A stretch of DNA of 64,000 nt from Empedobacter falsenii (lineage in GTDB: Bacteria; Bacteroidota; Bacteroidia; Flavobacteriales; Weeksellaceae): positions 1,713,876 to 1,777,875 of the forward strand of contig NZ_CP040908.1 of the NCBI RefSeq assembly GCF_013488205.1, read 5' to 3'. The position numbers and the translations under genes are program-made. Position 1 is the stretch's first letter; each line of letters starts with the position of its first letter. Below the pieces are notes generated by a model. The model did not search any database. It had not been told where the DNA came from and saw only the letters and a program-made list of their open reading frames with translations. Positions 27,421 to 35,184 of this stretch are shown here, piece by piece.

Positions 27421-27963
27421 ATGAATTTTAAGAAATTAGCCCTTGCAGCATTGGCGTTAGGGACAACAGCATATATCGTTAATCACAATAAGAAAAATGT
27501 AAAATACAAACCTGCTCAAAATTTTGATTTAGGTGGATTTTTAGGACGTTGGTACGAAATTGCACGTTTAGAAAATAAAGCGCAAAAAGGACAAACAAAT
27601 GTGACGCATCGTTTTAATTTGAACGAAGAAAATGGACAGTTAGAAGTAATTGTGCGAGGATATAATGCAAAGAAAAAAGGGTGGGAAAAGATTGAAGGAA
27701 TTGCAACGCAAGACATCGAAAATGTTGGGTTGTTCTCGACTACGTTTTTACCAATTTTTGCAAAGAAATTATATGTTATCGATTTTGATAAAGATTACAA
27801 TAATGTATTAGTTGCAAGTGAAGATTATAAAAAGTTATGGATTCTATCACGTAAGAAAGAGATTTCGGATAAGGTAAAAGACAGATTTTCTGATTCGGCA
27901 AAGAAAGTAGGGTTTGATCCAAGTAAATTAATTTGGCCTTCTCAAGTTCCGATTGCGAAATAA
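27421..27963 (+). CDS. blc: Bacterial lipocalin
   Basis: 180 residues. N-terminal hydrophobic anchor (LALAALALGTTAYIV) without a lipobox, then the lipocalin signature LGRWYEIARL (about 42-51) and later motifs LYVIDFDKDYNNVLVAS and WILSRKKEI. Blc-type lipocalins sit in the envelope and bind lysophospholipids or fatty acids. Monocistronic, with promoter box and terminator. Confidence 0.9.
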   Translation: MNFKKLALAALALGTTAYIVNHNKKNVKYKPAQNFDLGGFLGRWYEIARLENKAQKGQTNVTHRFNLNEENGQLEVIVRGYNAKKKGWEKIEGIATQDIENVGLFSTTFLPIFAKKLYVIDFDKDYNNVLVASEDYKKLWILSRKKEISDKVKDRFSDSAKKVGFDPSKLIWPSQVPIAK

Positions 27964-27983
27964 GATTATTTATTTTTAGACAT

Positions 27984-28015
27984 AAAAAAACCTCGAGAAA
28001 TTCTCGAGGTTTTTT
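27984..28015. terminator. Bidirectional terminator
   Basis: AAAACCTCGAGAA / TTCTCGAGGTTTT, with A residues before and T residues after, between the convergent lipocalin and isomerase genes. Confidence 0.9.
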
Positions 28016-28021
28016 GTTCTA

Positions 28022-29392
28022 TTATTTTTGGTTTTTCTTTTCCCAATCGATCGGGAAATTACAACTTTGGTATTCTTTTCCAATTTTAATGTAAGCATCA
28101 CCAACTTGACGTTTTACCCAATCCATCAACAATGTACGTTCTTTATCTTGAACTGCAAATTTTTGAATTCTATAGTAATCATCTTGGTAATTGATTTTAT
28201 GCTCTGGATAAAATTTATTGATTTTTAAGATTCTTAAAGCTTTTCTGTTATCAAAATCATCTTCGAAAACTTGAGAAATATCTCCTTCATTCAATGTTGC
28301 AATCGCTGTAAACATTGGTAGAGGTAAAGCCATTTTCTCGAAACGATCGTCACCAGAATTTTGGTTCATGATATTTCCTGAGTTAAATTTTGTGTATTTA
28401 TCATCAGAAAATCTTAATGCAGCATCTTTAAATGTCATTTTTCCGTCGTTAATTAAAACTCGAATCGAATCTAATTTATTATAAGCCTTTTTTATTTCTT
28501 CTTCCGTTGGTTTCAACGTAATCAAGATATGACGCAAATCTAATTCTTGTCCACGACGTTTTTCTAACTTAATAATATGATATCCAAAATCAGTTTTGAA
28601 TGGATCAGAAATTTCACCTTCTTGTAAGTTAAACGCAACCGCATCAAACTCTTTTACCATTTTACCACGAGAAACTTTTTTGTATTCACCTCCGTTACTT
28701 GCGGAACCTGGATCTTCTGAATATAAAATTGCTTTCGTTGCAAAAGAGGCACCTTCTTCAATTTCTTTTTTGATTTCTTTTAATTGATCGATAATCTTTT
28801 GTTGATTTTCTTGTGAAACTTCAGGATAAGTTACAATATGGCTAATCGAAACTTCGTCTTTCACGTCTGGTAATTCACCTTGGTGTTTTTCGAAAAACAT
28901 ACGAACTTCTTCTGGTGTTGCATCAGCACCTTTTACAACCATTTCTCTTTTGTTACGCGCATAAATATTATCTTCAACGATATATTTAGTTTCGTTTTTC
29001 ATTTCCGCCATTGTACGGAATCCGAAATAGTCTAAAATTTGTTTTTCTCCTCCAGCTTGAGCAATCCAACCTTCGATTTGGCTATTTAATTGACGAGTTA
29101 CCTCATCTTGTGTCACTTTGATTAAAGTATCTTGTTTTGCACGATCAACCAACATTTTGTCTAACATAATGTCGTTTAGGAAATCACATTTGTCTTCGAC
29201 TTGCATCCCTTGTTGTTTTGACATTAAATAATCTCGATCTACATCAGACTCTAAAACAATCTGATCTCCGACAACAGCAGCTATACCATCTACTTTAGCA
29301 AGACGTTTTGGTGTTGGTTTTGCTGTTTGTGCAAAAGTATTTACCGTAAATAATGCTGCAATTAGCAACATCATACTCGATTTAAATTTCAT
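28022..29392 (-). CDS. SurA-like periplasmic peptidyl-prolyl isomerase
   Basis: 456 residues from the ATG at 29392 (MKFKSSMMLLIAALFTVNTF signal). SurA-type N-terminal chaperone region (VDGIAAVVGDQIVLESDVD), a first parvulin domain (EVSISHIVTYPE, DPFKTDFGYHIIKLEKRRG) and a second (LDLRHILITLKPTEEEI, ISQVFEDDFDNRKALRILKI). Assists outer-membrane protein folding in the periplasm. Monocistronic here. Confidence 0.9.
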   Translation of the reverse strand: MKFKSSMMLLIAALFTVNTFAQTAKPTPKRLAKVDGIAAVVGDQIVLESDVDRDYLMSKQQGMQVEDKCDFLNDIMLDKMLVDRAKQDTLIKVTQDEVTRQLNSQIEGWIAQAGGEKQILDYFGFRTMAEMKNETKYIVEDNIYARNKREMVVKGADATPEEVRMFFEKHQGELPDVKDEVSISHIVTYPEVSQENQQKIIDQLKEIKKEIEEGASFATKAILYSEDPGSASNGGEYKKVSRGKMVKEFDAVAFNLQEGEISDPFKTDFGYHIIKLEKRRGQELDLRHILITLKPTEEEIKKAYNKLDSIRVLINDGKMTFKDAALRFSDDKYTKFNSGNIMNQNSGDDRFEKMALPLPMFTAIATLNEGDISQVFEDDFDNRKALRILKINKFYPEHKINYQDDYYRIQKFAVQDKERTLLMDWVKRQVGDAYIKIGKEYQSCNFPIDWEKKNQK

Positions 29393-29528
29393 ATACTTTA
29401 ATTTCATTTTAATATTCTAAGCTCGATAAAAAAACTTACCGATGAGCAAATTTAACTTTTTTTGTTAAAGTCCAACATATTTTAATTTCCTTTAACAAAA
29501 GAATTGATTTTTTAGTTTATTGTTAAGA

Positions 29529-30395
29529 TTAAACTAAGCCAAATGTACGCAAAGAAACATTCCAAGCAGATTCGAAATCAAAAAGATTCAAACCATGTTT
29601 TTCTTTGTGCTCATTTGCGAAACTAATTAACTTTTCGGTTGGCATATTTCCGACCATATCACTTTTTGACATTGGACAACCGCCCAAACCTTTTATAGCA
29701 CCATCAAAACGACGACAACCATTATCATAAGCGGCTTGTACTTTAGAATGCCATTCGGTATAAACGGTATGAAAATGTGCACCAAATTCAATTTCTGGAT
29801 AATGAGGAATCAAATTTTGAAACAAATCAACAATTGTTTTTTCGTCTGCAACGCCAATTGTATCTGATAAATTGATTGAAGAAATTCCGATATCAGCCAT
29901 TTTTTTCGACCATTCTTTTACGATTTCTTCATTCCAAGTTTCTCCATAAGGATTTCCAAACGCCATCGATAAATAAATTAACATATGTTTACCATTATCA
30001 TTTGCAATTTGGTTGATTTCTTTCACCATTTCAAATGCTTCTTCACGACTTTTATTCGTGTTGAATTGCTGAAAATTCTCTGAAATAGAAAAAGGAAATC
30101 CAATAATATCAACTTTTTCGTGTTCAGCAGCTTTTATTGCGCCACTTTTATTGGCAACAACAACAGACAATTTCGATTTTGAATTGGTTTTATCAATATT
30201 ATCTAAAACTTCTTTCGTATCCGCCATCTGTGGAATCGCTTTTGGCGAAACAAAACTTCCACAATCTATCGCTTCAAAACCAACAGTCAATAAACGATTT
30301 AAGTAATCAATTTTCTTGTCAGTTGGTATAAAATCTTTGCGTCCTTGCATCGCATCACGTGGACATTCAATAATTTTAAAAGTTAGCTCACTCAT
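29529..30395 (-). CDS. Hydroxymethylglutaryl-CoA lyase
   Basis: 288 residues, TIM-barrel of the HMGL-like group. It starts FKIIECPRDAMQGRK (metal/substrate Arg-Asp), contains GAHFHTVY (His ligands) and the catalytic-cysteine loop GLGGCPMSKSDMVGN. The enzyme splits HMG-CoA into acetyl-CoA and acetoacetate in leucine catabolism. It stands apart from the branched-chain dehydrogenase at 50-53 kb but fits the same amino-acid-degrading lifestyle. Confidence 0.9.
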   Translation of the reverse strand: MSELTFKIIECPRDAMQGRKDFIPTDKKIDYLNRLLTVGFEAIDCGSFVSPKAIPQMADTKEVLDNIDKTNSKSKLSVVVANKSGAIKAAEHEKVDIIGFPFSISENFQQFNTNKSREEAFEMVKEINQIANDNGKHMLIYLSMAFGNPYGETWNEEIVKEWSKKMADIGISSINLSDTIGVADEKTIVDLFQNLIPHYPEIEFGAHFHTVYTEWHSKVQAAYDNGCRRFDGAIKGLGGCPMSKSDMVGNMPTEKLISFANEHKEKHGLNLFDFESAWNVSLRTFGLV

Positions 30396-30434
30396 TTTTT
30401 TGGTTTATTTGCGCCTTAAAGGTAGATAATTTAG

Positions 30435-30442
30435 TAATTTTG
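30435..30442 (+). promoter_or_regulatory. -7 box of pepT
   Basis: TAATTTTG, an exact TAnnTTTG, 17 bases before the ATG. A TTTG lies at 30408-30411, spacing 23, slightly long. Confidence 0.5.
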
Positions 30443-30459
30443 ACAAAAATTAAAACGCA

Positions 30460-31701
30460 ATGCAAACAGAATGGAGAGAAAAGTTGGTAACACGCTTTTT
30501 GAAATATGTTAAAACTTACACTGAAAGTGAAGCTTTTTTAGATAAATTTCCAAGTACAGACCGTCAATGGGATTTAGCAAATTATTTGGTTGAAGAGTTA
30601 AAACAAATCGGTTTAGAAGATGTTTCAATAGATGAAAACGGGTATGTTTTTGGATATGTTCCTTCTACAGTTGATCACGAAGTGCCTACTATTGGTTTTG
30701 TTTCTCATATGGATACATCGCCAGATTTTTCTGGAGAAAATGTACAACCTCAAATTTGGGAAAATTACGATGGTGGAGATATCAAATTGAACGAATCAAT
30801 GATTTTATCACCAAACGAATTCCCTGAATTATCTCAATATAAAGGTCAAACAATCATTACAACTGATGGTACAACATTATTAGGTGCTGATGATAAAGCT
30901 GGTGTTGCTGAAATTGTAACAGCTGCAGAATATTTGATTGCTCATCCAGAAATTAAACATGGACGTATCGCTATTGGATTTACACCTGACGAAGAAGTTG
31001 GTCGTGGAGCAGATTTTTTTAATGTAGAGAAATTTGGAGCTGAATGGGGGTATACAATGGATGGTTCTGAAATTGGAGAATTAGAGTACGAAAACTTTAA
31101 TGCTGCATCTGGTATTGTTACAATCAAAGGTAAATCTGTTCACCCAGGTTATGCGAAAGATAAGATGATTAATGCATCTAATATTGCAATGGAGTTTGCT
31201 GCACAATTACCAAACGACGAAGTTCCTGAATTAACTGATGGTCGCGAAGGATTTTTCCATTTAGCTAAAATTACAGGAAATGTATCTGAAGCAAAAATGG
31301 TGTACATTATCCGTGATCACGATATGGAGCAATATGAAGCGCGTAAAGCTTTATTTTTACAAATTGCTGCTGATATTCAAGAGCGTTTTGATCATGAAGT
31401 AATTACAGCAGAAGTTTCTGATCAATATTTTAATATGATTGAGAAAGTAAAAGAGAAATTTCAATCAGTTGAAATCGCAGAACAAGCTTTGAAAGATTGT
31501 GGAGTTACGCCAAATATCAAACCAATTCGTGGTGGTACAGACGGAGCTCGTTTATCTTTTATGGGATTACCTTGTCCTAATATCTTTGCTGGAGGTCACA
31601 ATTTCCACGGACCTTACGAATATGTTCCAGTAGAATCTATGGAAAAAGCGACAGAAATTATTGTACGTATTGCAGAATTAACAGCTGAAGGAGCGAAATA
31701 A
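30460..31701 (+). CDS. pepT: Peptidase T (tripeptide aminopeptidase)
   Basis: 413 residues, M20B metallopeptidase. Metal-ligand motifs in order: SHMDTSPDFSG (His, Asp), TTLLGADDKAG (bridging Asp), TPDEEVGRGAD (catalytic Glu and ligand Glu), and the C-terminal GGHNFHGPYEYVPV (His). The KSVHPGYAKDKM region belongs to the dimerisation domain. Cleaves N-terminal residues from tripeptides in the cytosol. Confidence 0.95.
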   Translation: MQTEWREKLVTRFLKYVKTYTESEAFLDKFPSTDRQWDLANYLVEELKQIGLEDVSIDENGYVFGYVPSTVDHEVPTIGFVSHMDTSPDFSGENVQPQIWENYDGGDIKLNESMILSPNEFPELSQYKGQTIITTDGTTLLGADDKAGVAEIVTAAEYLIAHPEIKHGRIAIGFTPDEEVGRGADFFNVEKFGAEWGYTMDGSEIGELEYENFNAASGIVTIKGKSVHPGYAKDKMINASNIAMEFAAQLPNDEVPELTDGREGFFHLAKITGNVSEAKMVYIIRDHDMEQYEARKALFLQIAADIQERFDHEVITAEVSDQYFNMIEKVKEKFQSVEIAEQALKDCGVTPNIKPIRGGTDGARLSFMGLPCPNIFAGGHNFHGPYEYVPVESMEKATEIIVRIAELTAEGAK

Positions 31702-31789
31702 TTCTTACAATATATCTTAAAAATAACTTAAGTTTTCTTTTTTGGTTTAAATTTTGTGTAATTTCAAATCAAATTAGAAAACTTTTTTT

Positions 31790-32458
31790 ATGAAAAATAT
31801 CGTATTGTCAGCAGCCGCTATATTTTGTTCAACTTTTGCGTTTGCGCAAGAAGAGATAAATGTTGGAGATTTTAATATCTTAAAAGTTTATGATAAAATT
31901 CCGGTTGAGTTAATTTCTTCGAACGAAAACTTAGTAAAAATAGATGGAGTTAATGCGAGCGATGTTCAAGTTGAAAATAACAAAGGTGAACTGAAATTGA
32001 AAATGACAGGAACCAAATTGATGCAAGGAGGAGAAGCAACGGTTAAGGTTTATTACAAATCGTTATACGAAATTCAGGCAAGTCAAGGTTCTCGTATTTA
32101 TTCTGATGATGTCGTAAAATCACAAGCATTGTATTTGACATCTAACGAAGGTTCATCTATCAAATTACCAATCGAAACCTCAAAATTAGAAGTCAAAATA
32201 AATTCTGGTGCAGAAGTAATTTTAACTGGTGATACTGAATTTCAGACTGTAATTGCAAATTCTGGAGGAAAATATTATTCGAAAACATTAAATTCTGATA
32301 CAGCAAGTTTAACAACAAATGCTGGAGGAGTAATAGAAGCGAGAGCAGAGAAATCTGTAGATGCAAAAACTAGAGCAGGTGGAGTGATTGATATTTATGG
32401 TAATCCTACGCAGCGTAATCAGAAAAAATTAGCTGGCGGAAAAATTAATTTTAAATAA
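31790..32458 (+). CDS. Exported head-GIN domain (DUF2807) protein
   Basis: 222 residues with signal peptide (MKNIVLSAAAIFCSTFAFAQ). The remainder is a repetitive right-handed beta structure with GGV/GGK turns (TNAGGVIEARAEKS, TRAGGVIDIYGNP), typical of DUF2807. Localised to the envelope. Function in flavobacteria not established. Confidence 0.85.
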   Translation: MKNIVLSAAAIFCSTFAFAQEEINVGDFNILKVYDKIPVELISSNENLVKIDGVNASDVQVENNKGELKLKMTGTKLMQGGEATVKVYYKSLYEIQASQGSRIYSDDVVKSQALYLTSNEGSSIKLPIETSKLEVKINSGAEVILTGDTEFQTVIANSGGKYYSKTLNSDTASLTTNAGGVIEARAEKSVDAKTRAGGVIDIYGNPTQRNQKKLAGGKINFK

Positions 32459-32479
32459 TTAGAACTTTAACAATAATAG

Positions 32480-32509
32480 AAAAGCAACGATTAATTCGTT
32501 GCTTTTTTT
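32480..32509. terminator. Bidirectional terminator
   Basis: AAAAGCAACGA / TCGTTGCTTTT with a 5-base loop and T tail, between convergent genes. Same stem core as at 6435-6470. Confidence 0.85.
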
Positions 32510-33582
32510 GTTTGATATAACAAGTAAATCAATTCGACATATTTGCTATAACTTATCGTTCCTTCTTGGTTATTTGCCTTCAAAAACTGATTATTTAATT
32601 CAGAAAAAGTATCGCTCGTAGCGCCTTCATATTTCAAATAATGTTTTAATTCGGCTTTTCTGTCTTGCTTTATTTTAGAATGCATATTATCCAATTCCAT
32701 TTTTACAAAATACGGATCAGATTTGTAAATAGCGCCTAAAAGTGTGTAAATACTTTTGTAATAAACTGAATAATTAATTTCAGGATTTTTAGATTTTGTG
32801 CCTAAATAATAAGCCAAAAAATTAGCTTCACTTTCTGATGCAAATCCCATTTGATGCCCATATTCGTGAAAAAGTGTAGCAGGTTGTTTTAAATTTGTAT
32901 TGTATCGATTCAGATTTGCTTCTACCGTAAAAGGATTATAGTATCCCAAAATTCCCATATAATTTTGCATTTCCGAAATCCAAGATAATTTGTAATGTGT
33001 ATCACTTAATAATCGATAATTTTTCAACCATTTTACATTTTTTACTTGAGATTGTAAAGCAAAAAACTCTTGGTTATATTCTTCTAAATCTGATTTGAAT
33101 TTTATAGTGGTTGTCGAATCATTGTGTTCGATTAAATTTCTTGCTGATATTGCTTTATCAAGTTCGTAGCAATAGATTTCTTTCAGAATTTTAGGTTGAA
33201 TAACGATTTTTTCTTTGTCAATTGTTAATGTTTCTTTTTTGTACATCACGCCCCAAGCAAACGTGTAAATAAAGTAAATACAATTTACAAAAATCATAAT
33301 GTAATAAATTGAATGCGAAACTTTTTCTTTTGATTTAAAAAAACTTCGAATCAATTTAAAAATCAGTACAAAGCCGATTATTCCAATGATTAAATAAAAT
33401 AATTCTCCAACAGGAAAATGAACTGAATTCGTGATTTTTGCAATAAATCCTGAAATTGGAAATGTAAGATGATTCACGATAAAATCTTCAACGCTTTCTA
33501 TTGAAAATAGTACCGAAAATAAAATAATTTGAAATAGAAAGATAAGGATACTTCGATAAGTTTTATTCAACTTCTTTAGCAT
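32491..33582 (-). CDS. DUF3810 membrane-anchored zinc-protease-like protein
   Basis: 363 residues. Three N-terminal membrane segments (about 12-30, 55-78 and 90-110), then a large domain containing a zincin HExxH motif (LFHEYGHQMGF) with a downstream Glu (SESEANFLAYYL), as in DUF3810 proteins. Probably a membrane peptidase; substrate unknown. Overlaps the upstream transporter gene by 20 bases. Confidence 0.85.
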   Translation of the reverse strand: MLKKLNKTYRSILIFLFQIILFSVLFSIESVEDFIVNHLTFPISGFIAKITNSVHFPVGELFYLIIGIIGFVLIFKLIRSFFKSKEKVSHSIYYIMIFVNCIYFIYTFAWGVMYKKETLTIDKEKIVIQPKILKEIYCYELDKAISARNLIEHNDSTTTIKFKSDLEEYNQEFFALQSQVKNVKWLKNYRLLSDTHYKLSWISEMQNYMGILGYYNPFTVEANLNRYNTNLKQPATLFHEYGHQMGFASESEANFLAYYLGTKSKNPEINYSVYYKSIYTLLGAIYKSDPYFVKMELDNMHSKIKQDRKAELKHYLKYEGATSDTFSELNNQFLKANNQEGTISYSKYVELIYLLYQTKKATN

Positions 33583-34543
33583 ATTGATTGGCGATATAAC
33601 TGATATAAATTAACTGAAAAGTGTGGTAAAGCATAATCGGAATCAAATAAATACCGATATCTCCCGTGAAAATAACTGCTGCAATTACCGAGCCATGAAC
33701 CAATGATTTTTTTGTCGAACAAAATTGAATGGTGATATCATCTTCTCGATTAAAATTCATTTTCTTAGCAATCCATTTTGAAAGATTAAAAAAGAAAAAG
33801 AACAACGCAACTACAATTATGAAAACAGCCAACAACGGAAGAACGCCTAATTTTGTAAATAATCCATCTAAAAAAGTATGACTAAAACTGTTGTAAACAA
33901 TAAGTACAATGGTAAGTTTATCTAAATTCCCGAATTGCTTTTTATATTTATTATAAAAGAATCCTAAATAAGGTTGTAAAAGTGCGCCAACAAAAACAGG
34001 TAAAATAATTTTAAGAACCAAATCCAAAAAAGTAGCTAATAAATCAAATTCACCATTATTTTTTGATAAAAACAAACTCATCCAAAGTGGTGTAACAACA
34101 ATACCTATTAATCCAGAAATACTTGCATTAAAAATAGCACTTGGTATGTTTCCTTTTGCAATCGAAACCATTACAACTGACGAAGAAACGGTACTTGGTA
34201 ACGCGGCTAAATAAAATATTGCGACATAAAGTGTAAAATAAACTGGGTAACTTTTTACCAACGGATAAAAACACAAGACTAATAATGGGAAAAAGATAAA
34301 TGTAATAGATTGAATCAAGACATGCATTTTCCAATTTGCTAAATCCTTGAAAACTTCTTTCCAATTAAGTTTTAACCCATAAAAAAAGAATACTAGAATA
34401 ACGCCAATATCAATTACTGTGTTCAGATTAAAATCTTTGTAAGACCACAAACTAATATCAGGGAAAAAATAGGCAACAACAATGGCTAGAAATAAAAATA
34501 GAATAAAAGGGTCGGGTAATTTGTTTAAAATTTTCAAAATCAA
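33563..34543 (-). CDS. SBF-like (bile acid:sodium symporter family) transporter
   Basis: 326 residues with about nine to ten hydrophobic helices. Starts near KLPDPFILFLFLAIVVAYFF; contains LAALPSTVSSSVVMVSIAKG, the crossover region of the family, and FCSTKKSLVHGSVIAAVIF, a clear SBF-like (YfeH-type) motif. Likely imports an organic anion with sodium. Co-transcribed with the DUF3810 gene. Confidence 0.85.
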   Translation of the reverse strand: MILKILNKLPDPFILFLFLAIVVAYFFPDISLWSYKDFNLNTVIDIGVILVFFFYGLKLNWKEVFKDLANWKMHVLIQSITFIFFPLLVLCFYPLVKSYPVYFTLYVAIFYLAALPSTVSSSVVMVSIAKGNIPSAIFNASISGLIGIVVTPLWMSLFLSKNNGEFDLLATFLDLVLKIILPVFVGALLQPYLGFFYNKYKKQFGNLDKLTIVLIVYNSFSHTFLDGLFTKLGVLPLLAVFIIVVALFFFFFNLSKWIAKKMNFNREDDITIQFCSTKKSLVHGSVIAAVIFTGDIGIYLIPIMLYHTFQLIYISYIANQYAKEVE

Positions 34544-34635
34544 TAAAATTTAAACAAAAATAATAAATAAGATTATAAACATTTATTAAATATTTATGAC
34601 TTTACTTAAACACAGTAACTGTATAACGTTAACTA

Positions 34636-34667
34636 TTTGTAAATTCAATAACTTTTTTTTATATTTG
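34636..34667 (+). promoter_or_regulatory. Complete Bacteroidota promoter
   Basis: TTTG (34636-34639), 20 bases, TATATTTG (34660-34667). Both boxes match the sigma-ABfr consensus. It precedes the zinc-ribbon gene at 34693 by 25 bases. Confidence 0.75.
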
Positions 34668-34692
34668 TACTTACATACCTTAAAACTAACTT

Positions 34693-35031
34693 ATGAATAC
34701 ATGCCTACAGTGCAACCAAACACTATTTGGTCGAAAAGACAAAAAGTTCTGCAATGATTTTTGTCGTAATTCTTATAATAATAATCTTAATCGAGATAAA
34801 GTTGAAATTGTTCGTAATATTAATAACAGATTAAGAAAGAATAATCGTATATTGAAAACTTTATTAGATGAAGGAATTCGTTCGGTAAATAAAACCGAAT
34901 TGAGTTTGAGAAACTTTGATTTTAAGTACATTACAAATGTAGATGAATCAAAAAACGGCACGATTTTTTATGTGTACGATGTTGGATACCAAGAGTTAAA
35001 CGAAGAAAATTATTTATTATTTCAGGAATAA
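34693..35031 (+). CDS. Small zinc-ribbon protein
   Basis: 112 residues. N-terminal CLQCNQTLFGRKDKKFCNDF, then CRNSYNNN, a four-cysteine treble-clef/DUF2116-like ribbon seen in flavobacterial orphan proteins. The rest is basic then acidic and predicted helical-beta. May bind nucleic acid; not established. Has its own promoter and terminator. Confidence 0.65.
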   Translation: MNTCLQCNQTLFGRKDKKFCNDFCRNSYNNNLNRDKVEIVRNINNRLRKNNRILKTLLDEGIRSVNKTELSLRNFDFKYITNVDESKNGTIFYVYDVGYQELNEENYLLFQE

Positions 35032-35051
35032 ATTTTTATTTTTTTATTGAA

Positions 35052-35081
35052 AAAAGCGCGTCAACATGTTGATGCGCTTTT
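35052..35081 (+). terminator. Intrinsic terminator
   Basis: AAAAGCGC-G-TCAACA / TGTTGA-T-GCGCTTTT, a near-complete palindrome with one mismatch. Confidence 0.85.
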
Positions 35082-35169
35082 ATATTTTAACTAAATCTAT
35101 TCTTTTTTATTCGTTATATTTTATATGACTAATTTCTGTGGTAATTAAGTTTAACTTTCTAAAATAACT

Positions 35170-35177
35170 TAACTTTG
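35170..35177 (+). promoter_or_regulatory. -7 box of uvrA
   Basis: TAACTTTG, an exact TAnnTTTG, seven bases before the uvrA ATG, implying an extremely short leader. No good -33 TTTG. Confidence 0.5.
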
Positions 35178-35184
35178 CGCCACG

